DNA of 64,000 nucleotides, taken from positions 62,001 through 126,000 of the forward strand of contig JAXMCI010000003.1 in the NCBI GenBank assembly GCA_046349435.1, given 5' to 3'. The position numbers and the translations under genes are program-made. The stretch comes from JAXMCI01 sp046349435. GTDB taxonomy: Bacteria; Pseudomonadota; Alphaproteobacteria; Dongiales; Dongiaceae. Numbering within the stretch: the first letter of the stretch is position 1; each line of letters opens with the position of its first letter. Of the stretch, positions 25,523-33,619 are shown piece after piece. Below the pieces are notes generated by a model. It searched no databases and was not told the origin of the DNA. It saw only the letters and a list, made by a program, of their open reading frames with translations.

Positions 25523-26392
25523 ATGGTCGCTCCCTGCCCGCCGCCGCTTCCGCCGGGGCGGCCCCGCCAGCGCCTGCCCGAGGGCAGCGTCGACTGCCAC
25601 ATCCACGTCACGCCGCCGGGCGCGCCGCTGGCGCCGGGGCACGGCTACGTCCCGGCGCCCTGCACGCTGGCGGACTATCGCGCGGTGATGGCGGCGCTCG
25701 GCATCGCCCGGGCGGTGCTGGTGCAGCCGAGCATCTACGGCACCGACAACCGCGCGCTGCTGGCCGCGCTGGCGGCGGCCGGGCCGGGCTGGCGCGGCGT
25801 GGCGGTGCTGCCGCCGGAGGTGCCCGCCGCGGCGCTCGCCGCGCTCGACCGCCGGGGCGTGCGCGGGGTGCGCCTCAACACCGCCTGGCCCGGCGGGCTG
25901 GCGCTGGCCGACGCGCCGGCGCTGGCGGCGCGCATCGCGCCGCTCGGCTGGCACCTGCAGTTCCTCGCACCGGGCGACAGCCTGGAGGCGGTCTGCCGGC
26001 TCGTCCCGACGCTGCCGGTGCCCTGCGTGATCGATCACCTGGGGTTGGCCGATCCGCGGCGCGGCCCGGGCCAGCCGGGCTTTCGCCGGCTGCTCGGGCT
26101 GGTCGAGTCCGGCCGCTGCTGGGTCAAGCTCTCCGCCCCCTACCGGGTCGGCCGGGCCGGGCCGCCGCATGCCGACCTGGCGCCGCTCGTCGCCGCGCTG
26201 CTGGCGGCCAATCCGGAGCGGCTGGTCTGGGGCAGCGACTGGCCGCATGTCGATTTGCCGCATGTCGACGGTCCCGCCGCCATGCCGGACGACGCCGACC
26301 TCGCCGACCTGCTGGCCGCCTGGGTCCCGGACGCGGCGGCGCGGCGGCGCATCCTGGTCGACAACCCCGCCGCGCTCTACGGGCCGGCCTGA
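25523..26392 (+). CDS. Amidohydrolase 2 family lactonase/hydrolase (LigI-like)
   Basis: The 289-residue TIM-barrel enzyme has VDCHIHVTP (HxH metal motif), a central VIDHLGLADP His/Asp, and VWGSDWPHVD near the C-terminus, the pattern of the branch including 2-pyrone-4,6-dicarboxylate lactonase and sugar lactonases. It hydrolyses a lactone or related C-O/C-N bond. Twenty-two bases separate it from the next gene, so they are probably co-transcribed. The Pro/Arg-rich first 18 residues suggest the true start may be internal, but no better start codon with a ribosome site is seen before VDCHIHV. Confidence 0.75.
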   Translation: MVAPCPPPLPPGRPRQRLPEGSVDCHIHVTPPGAPLAPGHGYVPAPCTLADYRAVMAALGIARAVLVQPSIYGTDNRALLAALAAAGPGWRGVAVLPPEVPAAALAALDRRGVRGVRLNTAWPGGLALADAPALAARIAPLGWHLQFLAPGDSLEAVCRLVPTLPVPCVIDHLGLADPRRGPGQPGFRRLLGLVESGRCWVKLSAPYRVGRAGPPHADLAPLVAALLAANPERLVWGSDWPHVDLPHVDGPAAMPDDADLADLLAAWVPDAAARRRILVDNPAALYGPA

Positions 26393-26414
26393 GGCGGGCC
26401 CGGGGGGACGCGCC

Positions 26415-27011
26415 ATGATCTACGCCGAGTTCATCGCGCGCGACCCTGCCATGCCGGTCGAGATCTTCCGGCGGCTCGGCAACCAGGCCTCGGACTGGGC
26501 CGAAGGCGCCGCGGACCGGATGATCCTGCAGCTCGGCCGCACGCTGGGGCTCGGCCCGGCACCGAGCCATCTCTGCCTCTGGGAGATCCCCTCGCCGGCC
26601 CGGCTCGACGACTGGGAGGCCTATTTCCGCTCGCCGGCCGCCCAGCGCAACGCGCGCAGCCTCGCCATGCATCGCGCCATCCAGATCCGCCGCGCGGGCC
26701 TCTACGACGCGCTCGACCGGGCGCCCTCGCTGCAGGCGCCGCTCACGCTGGTCGAGTACATCGAGCCGCAGGGCGAGCCGGACGAGGCGGTGCTGGCGGC
26801 GATGGCGGCGCGCGCCGCGCGCCACCGGGCGGTCCGCCCGCTGCTGCTGCTCCGCCGCGTCGGCCGCGCCGGCCCGGATCCGGCGCTGCTCGCCTTCTGG
26901 GGCGCGCCGGGCTTCGCCGGCCTCGAGCCGATGCTGCGCGACGCCGCGCCGGGCCGGCTGCGGCCGCGCGAGATCGGCCTCTACCGTCCGTTCGGGACGG
27001 AAGTCCTCTGA
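26415..27011 (+). CDS. Hypothetical protein with internally duplicated fold
   Basis: A 198-residue protein I do not recognise. It seems to consist of two halves of about 95 residues. Each opens with a strand (IYAEFIARD; LTLVEYIEP), has a Trp- or Phe-centred middle (LCLWEIPSPARLDDWEAYF; LLAFWGAPGFAGLE) and ends with a similar strand (IRRAGLYDAL; PREIGLYRPFG). This is reminiscent of tandem dimeric alpha-beta barrel (NIPSNAP/ABM-like) modules. No signal or membrane segment. Linked to the amidohydrolase just upstream. Confidence 0.6.
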   Translation: MIYAEFIARDPAMPVEIFRRLGNQASDWAEGAADRMILQLGRTLGLGPAPSHLCLWEIPSPARLDDWEAYFRSPAAQRNARSLAMHRAIQIRRAGLYDALDRAPSLQAPLTLVEYIEPQGEPDEAVLAAMAARAARHRAVRPLLLLRRVGRAGPDPALLAFWGAPGFAGLEPMLRDAAPGRLRPREIGLYRPFGTEVL

Positions 27012-27215
27012 GTCCGGCGCGGCGCGCGCGGTCAACAGGCCGGCGCGTCCGGGCAAATGAACGCCAGCCCGCGATTCTAGCTTTCCTCCGTGCGGCGCCG
27101 CGGCGACACGGTCGATCGTCGAAGCCGCAGCCCGGAGGGTGGCATCGTGCCAGGCCTCGTGCCGGCAAGGGCGCACAGCCGGCCGGAAGAAAACTGGGAC
27201 CAGAGGGAGGCAGCG

Positions 27216-28817
27216 ATGACGGATCGGAACAAGTCGGATCTCGACAAGCTCGCGACGCTGCGGCAGGAGATCGGCCGCGGCCGGATGAGCCGGCGCGACT
27301 TCATCCAGCTGGCGATGGCGGCGGGCCTCGCCGCCGGCACGGCGGACGCGCTCTTCAGCCAGGCCAAGGCGGCGACGCCGGCCAAGGGCGGCGACCTCAG
27401 GCTGGGGATCAGCTGGGGGGCGAGCTCGAACACGCTCGATCCCGGGCCGATCCTCGACAGCTACATGGGGACGGTCAACCTGACGATCCGCAGCCTGCTC
27501 GCCGAGGTCGACGAGAAGGGCGGCGTCGGCACCGATCTCGCCGAGTCCTTCGAGCCCTCGAACGGCACCAAGACCTGGGCGGTCAAGCTGCGCAAGGGCG
27601 TCACCTTCCACAACGGCAAGAGCCTGACGGCCGACGACGTGGTCGCCTCGGTGCGGCACCACATGGGCCCGGACACCAAGTCGGCGCTGAAGTCGAGCGC
27701 CAAGCAGATCGACCAGGTCAAGGCCGACGGCGACTACGTCATCTTCGACCTCAAGGGCGGCAATGCCGACTTCCCCTACTTCCTCGCCGAGCACCGCCTC
27801 TCGATCATGCCGGCCAAGGACGGCGACGTCGACTGGCAGTCGGGGATCGGCACCGGCCCCTATATGCTGGAGCAGTTCAAGCCGGGCGAGGTGACGCGGG
27901 CCAAGCGCAACCCGAACTACTTCCGCGACACCTGGTTCGACCAGGTCGAGATCCTGTCGATCATCGACCCGACGGCGCGCACCAACGCGCTGCTCTCCAA
28001 CCGGCTCGACGTGATGGACCGCTGCGACGCCAAGACGCTGAAGTTCATGGAGCAGAAGCCGGACATCGAGATCGACAAGGTCACCGGCTACGAGCACAAC
28101 ACCTTCGCGATGATCGTCACGGCGCCGCCCTTCGACAATGCGGACGTGCGCAACGCGCTGAAGTACGCCATCGACCGCGAGGCGATCATCAAGCGGGTGT
28201 TCGGCGGCATCGGCACGCCGGGCAACGACAACGTCGTGGCGCCGAGCGTGAAGTACGCCATCAACCCCGAGCCGATCCACCGCTACGACCCCGACATGGC
28301 GCGCAGCCTGCTGAAGAAGGCGGGGCTGTCCGGCCTCAAGATCGGGCTGTCGGCGGCCGACGCCGCCTTCACCGGCGCGGTCGACGCCGCCACGGTGTTC
28401 CAGGCGAGCGCCGCCAAGGCCGGCATCGACATCACCGTCACCCGCGAGGCGAACGACGGCTACTGGGACAATGTCTGGCAGAAGAAGCCCTTCTCCGCCA
28501 GCCAGTGGCTCGGCCGGCCGACCGCCGACGCGGTGATGACCTTCGAGTACTCGGCCGATTCCAACCAGAACGACACCTTCTGGAAGAATCCGCGGTTCAA
28601 CGAGCTGCTGACCGCGGCGCGCTCGGAGCTCGACGAGAAGAAGCGCGCGGCGATGTATGCCGAGTGCCAGCAGCTGATGCACGACGACAACGGCGTCATC
28701 GTGCTGATGTTCACCACCTACATCACCGCCCACTCGAAGAAGGTCGGGCACGGCCAGCTGCTCTCCAGCCTCGACCTCGACGGGTTCCGCATCTGCCAGC
28801 GCTGGTGGCACGTCTGA
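27216..28817 (+). CDS. Peptide/nickel-type ABC substrate-binding protein, Tat-exported, orphan
   Basis: The 533-residue SBP family 5 (DppA/OppA-like) precursor has a twin-arginine signal at residues 25-50 (MSRRDFIQLAMAAGLAAG) after an unusually long charged N-region. Then come GISWGASSNTLDPGP, the family marker KLRKGVTFHNGKSLTADDVV, and RNALKYAIDREAIIKRVFGG. It would bind an oligopeptide or other bulky ligand in the periplasm. Strikingly, no Dpp-type permease or ATPase gene lies in the window, so it must serve a transporter encoded elsewhere or have another role. ATG 27216 follows AGAGGGAGG. Confidence 0.85.
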   Translation: MTDRNKSDLDKLATLRQEIGRGRMSRRDFIQLAMAAGLAAGTADALFSQAKAATPAKGGDLRLGISWGASSNTLDPGPILDSYMGTVNLTIRSLLAEVDEKGGVGTDLAESFEPSNGTKTWAVKLRKGVTFHNGKSLTADDVVASVRHHMGPDTKSALKSSAKQIDQVKADGDYVIFDLKGGNADFPYFLAEHRLSIMPAKDGDVDWQSGIGTGPYMLEQFKPGEVTRAKRNPNYFRDTWFDQVEILSIIDPTARTNALLSNRLDVMDRCDAKTLKFMEQKPDIEIDKVTGYEHNTFAMIVTAPPFDNADVRNALKYAIDREAIIKRVFGGIGTPGNDNVVAPSVKYAINPEPIHRYDPDMARSLLKKAGLSGLKIGLSAADAAFTGAVDAATVFQASAAKAGIDITVTREANDGYWDNVWQKKPFSASQWLGRPTADAVMTFEYSADSNQNDTFWKNPRFNELLTAARSELDEKKRAAMYAECQQLMHDDNGVIVLMFTTYITAHSKKVGHGQLLSSLDLDGFRICQRWWHV

Positions 28818-28893
28818 CCGCCGCGCCGCGCAGCAGGGGGACCGGCTGCCGCGGCCCGGACGGGCCGCGGCGGCGCCGTCCCGGAAGGCCGTC

Positions 28894-29721
28894 GTGAGCA
28901 CGCGCGAGATCGAGGCGGCGGCGGCCGGGTACCGCGCCACCTTCGACACGGCGGTGGCCGCGCTGCAGAGCCGGATGTGGCAGGGCGCCCAGCATCTCGG
29001 CCTGTTCGAGAGCGACGACGAGCCGCTGCCCCGGGCCCAGATGCGGGCCAACCGGGCGATGGCCGCCGCCGCGCGGCTGCGGCCGGGGCAGGTCGTGGTC
29101 GAGGCCGCCTGCGGCTTCGGCGACACCGCCCGCTACCTCGCCCGCGAGTATGGCGTGCGCGTGCGGGCCACCAACCTCGCCGAGATGCAGATCGTCGAGG
29201 CGCGGGCGCTGACCGAGGCGGCGGGGCTGGCCGACCGGGTCGATTTCGGCTTCGCCGATTTCCACGCGCTGCCCTTCGAGGACGCGGCCTTCGACGTCTG
29301 GTGGTGCCAGGAGGCGCTGCTCTATGCCGTCGACAAGCGCCGCGTGCTGGGCGAGGCGATGCGGGTGGTGAAGCCGGGCGGCCTGCTGATCATGTCCGAC
29401 CTGCTGCTCGCCGCGCGGGTGACCGGCGCGGCGCGCGAGCGCTTCACCGCGACGATGAAGGCGCCCGACATGTGGCCGCTCGAGCGCTGGGACGCCCTGC
29501 TCGCCACCCTGCCGCTCGAGGTGGTCGAGCGGCGGGACTGGTCGGCCCATACCCGCCCGACCTTCGAGCGCGTGCTGGCCAACCTCCGGGCAGCCGAGGC
29601 GGAGTTCCTGCCGCGGCTCGGCGGCGAGGCGATGGCGGGCAGCTTCGAGCGCATCGAGATCCAGGTGGCGGCGGCCCGGTCGGGCGATCTCGGCTGGTGC
29701 TTCTATGCGCTGCGGCGCTGA
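28894..29721 (+). CDS. SAM-dependent methyltransferase, class I
   Basis: The 275-residue protein (GTG start) carries motif I VVEAACGFGDTARYLA near residue 70, motif II DFHALPFEDAAFDVWWCQEALL and motif III RVVKPGGLLIMSD, the arrangement of UbiE/glycine-sarcosine-type small-molecule methyltransferases. It would transfer a methyl group from S-adenosylmethionine to an unknown small acceptor in the cytoplasm. It follows the binding-protein gene by 76 bases and precedes a lactonase-like gene by 33, probably in one transcript. Confidence 0.8.
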   Translation: MSTREIEAAAAGYRATFDTAVAALQSRMWQGAQHLGLFESDDEPLPRAQMRANRAMAAAARLRPGQVVVEAACGFGDTARYLAREYGVRVRATNLAEMQIVEARALTEAAGLADRVDFGFADFHALPFEDAAFDVWWCQEALLYAVDKRRVLGEAMRVVKPGGLLIMSDLLLAARVTGAARERFTATMKAPDMWPLERWDALLATLPLEVVERRDWSAHTRPTFERVLANLRAAEAEFLPRLGGEAMAGSFERIEIQVAAARSGDLGWCFYALRR

Positions 29722-29754
29722 GCGCGCGCCCCGGCCCGGGCGCGCCGCCGGCGG

Positions 29755-30789
29755 ATGATCGCCTACGTCGCGAGCGCCGGGACGCGGGAGATCATCGGCT
29801 TCGCGCTCGATCGCGAGCGGGGCGGCCTGTCGCGTCTCTTCGTCGTCGGCGTGCCGGGCGGCACCGGCGAGTCGCCGACCAGCATGCCGCTCGCCCTCGG
29901 CCCGGACCGGCGGCGTCTCTACGCCGCGGTGCGCTGCTCGCCCTTCGTGCTGGCCAGCTTCGCGATCGACCGCTCGAGCGGCGCGCTGGCGCCGCTGGCC
30001 ACCGCGCCGCTGCCCGACGCCATGGCCTATGTCGCGACCGACCGCACCGGGCGCTGGCTGCTCGCCGCCTCCTATGTCGGCGCCTGCCTGAGCCTGAGCG
30101 CGGCCGAGGGCGACGGGGCGGTGCGCGACGCCGCGCGCCAGGTGATCGGGACGCCGCCCAAGGCGCACTGCATCCTCGCCGACCCGGGCAATCGCTGGGT
30201 GCTGGCCACCAGCCTGGGCGGCGACGTCGTGCTGGTCTTCCGCCTCGACGCCGCGACGGGCGCGCTGAAGGCGCATCCGCCGGGGACGCTGCGCCTGCCG
30301 CCGGGCTCGGGCCCGCGCCACCTCGCCTTCCATCCCGAGGCCGCGCTGGTCTTCCTGCTCGACGAGCTCGGCGGCCGGGTCCGGGTGCTCGCCTTCGACG
30401 CCGAGGCCGGGCGGCTGGAGCCGCGCCACGACGTGCCGCTGCTCGCCCGCGGCGCGCCCGAGTCCCACGCCGCCGCGGAGATCCGGGTCACCCCCGACGG
30501 CCGCTTCCTCTATGCCAGCGAGCGCGTCACCAGCCGCATCGCCGGCTTTGCCGTCGACTGCAAGGCGGGCCGGCTGACGCCGCTCGGCAGCTGGCCGACC
30601 GAGCCCTCGCCGCGCAGCTTCGCGATCAGCCCCTGCGGCCGCTGGCTGCTCGCCGCCGGCCAGGAGAGCGGGCGCCTCGCCAGCTACGCCATCGACCGGG
30701 CGAGCGGGGCGCTGGCCGAGTGCGCCGTCGTGCGGGCCGGGACCAACCCGAGCTGGATCGAGATCATCGAGCTGTCGCCGGAGCCCTAG
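29755..30789 (+). CDS. Lactonase family beta-propeller protein (6-phosphogluconolactonase-like)
   Basis: A 344-residue seven-bladed propeller with repeated blade sequences: IAYVASAGTREIIGF, SFAIDRSSGALAPL, GPRHLAFHPEAALVFLLDE, RVTPDGRFLYASERVTSRI and FAISPCGRWLLAAGQ. The family includes YbhE-type 6-phosphogluconolactonase and muconate/sugar lactonases. No signal peptide, so cytoplasmic. Its stop is followed one base later by the Ldh-type dehydrogenase gene, so the two are coupled; a lactone produced by oxidation and opened here would fit, but the sugar is unknown. Confidence 0.78.
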   Translation: MIAYVASAGTREIIGFALDRERGGLSRLFVVGVPGGTGESPTSMPLALGPDRRRLYAAVRCSPFVLASFAIDRSSGALAPLATAPLPDAMAYVATDRTGRWLLAASYVGACLSLSAAEGDGAVRDAARQVIGTPPKAHCILADPGNRWVLATSLGGDVVLVFRLDAATGALKAHPPGTLRLPPGSGPRHLAFHPEAALVFLLDELGGRVRVLAFDAEAGRLEPRHDVPLLARGAPESHAAAEIRVTPDGRFLYASERVTSRIAGFAVDCKAGRLTPLGSWPTEPSPRSFAISPCGRWLLAAGQESGRLASYAIDRASGALAECAVVRAGTNPSWIEIIELSPEP

Positions 30790-30790
30790 C

Positions 30791-31849
30791 ATGCCGATCT
30801 GCAGTGCCGCCGAGCTGACCGCGGTCGCCCGCGCCGTGCTGGCCGCGGCGGGCACCCCGGACGACATCGCCGACCAGGTCGCGCGCTCGCTGGCCGAGGC
30901 CAACCTGAAGGGCGTCGATTCGCACGGCGTGATGCGGCTCGAATGGTATCTCGAGCAGATCCGCGACGGCGTCATCCGGCCGGCGGCGCGGCCCACGGTC
31001 GACCACGACAACGGCGCCACGGCGACCATGGTCGGCCACGGCGCCTTCGGCATCTACGCCATGGAGCTCGCCGCCGATCTCGCCGTCGAGCGGGCGCGGG
31101 GCGGCCGCATCGCCGCCGTGGCGCTGGTCGATGTCGGCCATGCTGGCCGGCTCGGCCAGTTCGCCGAGCGGATCGCCGGCCACGGCATGCTCGCCATGAT
31201 CCTCGGCGGCGGCAACCATGCGCGCTGGGGCTGCGTCGTGCCGCATGGCGGGCGGCGCCCCATCCTGTCGACCAATCCCTGGGCCTTCGCGCTGCCCGCC
31301 GACCGCCACGAGTCGGTGGTCGTCGACTTCGCCACCAGCGCGGTGGCGACCGGCAAGCTGCGGCTCTACCGCGCCGCCGGGAAGCCGGTGCCGGAGGGCT
31401 GGATCCTCGACCGCGAGGGCCGGCCGACCACGGACGCGGAGGACTTCTTCCAGGGCGGCATGCAGCTGCCGTTCGGCGGCGCCAAGGGCTCCGGCCTGTC
31501 GGTGCTGACCGAGCTGATCGCCGAGGCGCTGCTCGGCGAGACGCCGCGGGAGTTCCACTGGCTGGTGGTGGCGCTCGACCTCGAGGCGTTCCGGCCGCTC
31601 GGCCAGTTCCTGCGCGCCGCCGACGGCTTCCTCGACGAGCTCAAGGCGGTGCCGCCGGCCGAGGGCTTCGCCGAGGTCATGGTGCCGGGCGAGCCGGAGC
31701 GCCGGTCGGCGGCCGAGCGGTCGGCCGGCGGCATCCCGGTGCCCGACGCGGTGTGGTCCTCGATCGCCGCCGCCGCCCGCAGCGTCGGGCTCGACGCCGA
31801 GCGGCTGCGCGAGACCGCGGCTACCAGCTCGAGCCGCCCGCCACCGTGA
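30791..31849 (+). CDS. Malate/L-lactate/ureidoglycolate dehydrogenase-type oxidoreductase (Ldh2 family)
   Basis: The 352-residue NAD(P)-dependent enzyme shows GVDSHGVMRLEWYL near residue 40 (catalytic His), NPWAFALPADRHESVVVDFATS and LPFGGAKGSGLSVLTELIAEAL. Compared with typical members, the loop after EALLGE and before the VALDLEAF strand is about 10-15 residues short, a possible small deletion. The substrate is a 2-hydroxy acid or a sugar-derived analogue. It begins two bases after the lactonase stop. Its 3' end overlaps the convergent SDR gene by 29 bases. Confidence 0.82.
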   Translation: MPICSAAELTAVARAVLAAAGTPDDIADQVARSLAEANLKGVDSHGVMRLEWYLEQIRDGVIRPAARPTVDHDNGATATMVGHGAFGIYAMELAADLAVERARGGRIAAVALVDVGHAGRLGQFAERIAGHGMLAMILGGGNHARWGCVVPHGGRRPILSTNPWAFALPADRHESVVVDFATSAVATGKLRLYRAAGKPVPEGWILDREGRPTTDAEDFFQGGMQLPFGGAKGSGLSVLTELIAEALLGETPREFHWLVVALDLEAFRPLGQFLRAADGFLDELKAVPPAEGFAEVMVPGEPERRSAAERSAGGIPVPDAVWSSIAAAARSVGLDAERLRETAATSSSRPPP

Positions 31850-32660
31850 GGTCCTGGCCGGTGACGCCGAAGGCGTCGTCGCGGCAGAGGAAGGCGGCCA
31901 GCGCGCCGATCTCGTCGGGATCGATCCAGCGCTTCTGCGGGATCGTCTCGGCGACCTTGCGGCGGTAGTCCTCGAGGCTCATCTCGACGCCGTCGATGCG
32001 CATCTGCTGCACCATGCCGATGCCGTTCTGCGGCGTCGGCACGTAGCCCGGGTTGATGGCGTTGCAGGAGACCCCGTCCGGCGCCCCCTCGAGCGCGACG
32101 CAGCGGGTCAGGCCGAGCAGCCCGGTCTTGGCGGCGCAGTAGGCGCCGTGGGCGATCGCCCCGACATTGGCCGCCGTCGAGGCGATGTTGACGATGCGGC
32201 CCCAGCGGCGCTCCACCATGCCGGGCAGGCAGAGCTTGATGGTGCGGTAGGCGCCGGTCAGGTCGACGTTGATGATCCGGTCCCAGAGCTCGTCGGGGTG
32301 GTCGATCATGCGGTGCCGGGCGGTGGCGCCGGCGGCGTTGGCCAGGATGTCGATGCGCCCGTGCCGCTCCAGGATGGCGCGGAACGAGGCCTGCACCGAC
32401 GCGGTCGAGCCGACGTCGAGCGGCAGCGCGGTGGCCCGCACGCCGCAATCCTCGATCTCCTGCCGGGTGCGCTCCATCTCCGCCGCGCTCAGCAGGTAGA
32501 CGGACTCCTCGCGCACCACGCTGGCGCGCTCGCTCTCCATCAGCGAGCCGATCGCCACCTCGGCGCCGCGCCGCGCCAGCGCCAGCGCGATCGCCCGCCC
32601 CATGCCGGTCGCCCCGCCGGTGACCCAGGCCACCCGGCCGCTGAGATACCGCTCGGTCAT
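31821..32660 (-). CDS. Short-chain dehydrogenase/reductase
   Basis: A 279-residue SDR with the cofactor motif VTGGATGMGRAIAL, NAAG at the end of strand 4, catalytic Ser in VNIASTAA, the Y-x3-K pair in AYCAAKTG and a C-terminal VTGQDLTVAGGSSW. It carries an insertion of about 15 residues after strand 2 (SERASVVREESVYLLSAAEM), unusual for classical SDRs, in the region that normally reads the adenine-ribose phosphate. Probably oxidises a polyol or hydroxy acid. It overlaps the Ldh-type gene tail-to-tail. Confidence 0.85.
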   Translation of the reverse strand: MTERYLSGRVAWVTGGATGMGRAIALALARRGAEVAIGSLMESERASVVREESVYLLSAAEMERTRQEIEDCGVRATALPLDVGSTASVQASFRAILERHGRIDILANAAGATARHRMIDHPDELWDRIINVDLTGAYRTIKLCLPGMVERRWGRIVNIASTAANVGAIAHGAYCAAKTGLLGLTRCVALEGAPDGVSCNAINPGYVPTPQNGIGMVQQMRIDGVEMSLEDYRRKVAETIPQKRWIDPDEIGALAAFLCRDDAFGVTGQDLTVAGGSSW

Positions 32661-32757
32661 GCCTTCATCCTCCCCGGAGCCGCCCCTGCCGGGCGCGCGG
32701 CGCCGAGGATGGCACGCGGCGCGGCGGGCGGGTAGGCTCGCGGGATTGGTTCGCCGC

Positions 32758-32813
32758 CAGTCCTGGCCGCCCAGTCCTGGCCGCCCAGTCCTGGCCGCCC
32801 AGTCCTGGCCGCC
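32758..32813. repeat. Tandem repeat, four perfect 14-base units
   Basis: CAGTCCTGGCCGCC is repeated four times without a mismatch, between the SDR start and the YqgE-like gene. No coding function; possibly a variable-number locus affecting the spacing of a promoter for the downstream gene. Confidence 0.9.
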
Positions 32814-32901
32814 CGCCGCGCCGCGCTCTATGGTCAGGCCTGGGATGAACCAAGCCCGGTCCCGGCGGTTCTGGAATCGGGCGACCCCTGGGGAGCCGTC
32901 G

Positions 32902-33537
32902 ATGAGGCCTGCCTGCGATCCCGGCCGCCGTGCCGCGCTCGGCCTGCTGCTGCTCGCCGCGGCGGCGCCGGCGGCCGCGCGGGCGGCGACCGGCGGGGAG
33001 GCTCCGGGCGCGCCGGCGACGCTGGCCGGCCGGCTGCTGGTCGCCAGCGAGGCGATGCGCGACCCCGGCTTCGCCGAGACGGTGATCGTCATGGCGTCGC
33101 ACGATGCCCAGGGCGCGCTCGGCTTCGTCGTCAACCGGCCGGGCCGGGTGGTGTCGATCGCCGAGCTCGCCCAGGCGCTCGGCCTGCCGCTGAGCGAGGC
33201 GCAGGGCGGGCTGCGCGTCTTCGCCGGCGGCCCGGTGCAGCCCGAGCGCGGCTTCCTGCTGCACAGCCCGGACGTCATGCTGTCGGGCAGCCGCAAGCTC
33301 GCCGAGGGCGTGGCGCTGACCGCCGAGGCGGCCGCGCTGCAGGCCATCGCGTCCGGCAAGGGCCCGGCCCGGCGCCTGTTCGTCTTCGGCTATTGCGGCT
33401 GGGACAAGGGCCAGCTCGAGGCCGAGCTGGGCGGCGGCGACTGGTTCGACCTGGCGCTCGACCCGGCGCTGGTCTTCGCCGACGAGCCGGAGCGGCTCTG
33501 GCAGCAGGCGCTCGATCGCCGGCAGACGCCGCTCTGA
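32902..33537 (+). CDS. YqgE/AlgH-family (DUF179) protein with an export signal
   Basis: The 211-residue protein has the DUF179 pattern GRLLVASEAMRDPGFAETV, ALGFVVNRP, VFAGGPVQPERGFLLH and FGYCGWDKGQLEAEL. Unlike ordinary YqgE, which is cytoplasmic, it begins with an Arg-Arg followed by a hydrophobic run (PGRRAALGLLLLAAAAPAAA) and an AxA-like cleavage site, a Tat- or Sec-type signal. ATG 32902 is preceded by CTGGGGAGC, a modest ribosome site. Function of the family is unclear. Followed by the HtrA-like gene after 82 bases. Confidence 0.75.
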   Translation: MRPACDPGRRAALGLLLLAAAAPAAARAATGGEAPGAPATLAGRLLVASEAMRDPGFAETVIVMASHDAQGALGFVVNRPGRVVSIAELAQALGLPLSEAQGGLRVFAGGPVQPERGFLLHSPDVMLSGSRKLAEGVALTAEAAALQAIASGKGPARRLFVFGYCGWDKGQLEAELGGGDWFDLALDPALVFADEPERLWQQALDRRQTPL

Positions 33538-33619
33538 GGGGGGCCAGGGGCGCCGGAGCGTCGGGCGGGACAGGCCGCCCGCGTTTCGAGTATCAGTTCC
33601 GGGCGCGAGGAGGCCCGTC

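Noticed and set aside
26124..29126. Very long antisense open frames, for example 1000 codons on the minus strand here and 915 codons at 38235-40982
   Set aside because: They are mirror frames of well-supported genes, kept open by high GC at codon third positions; the translations are Arg/Ala/Gly/His-rich with no motifs.
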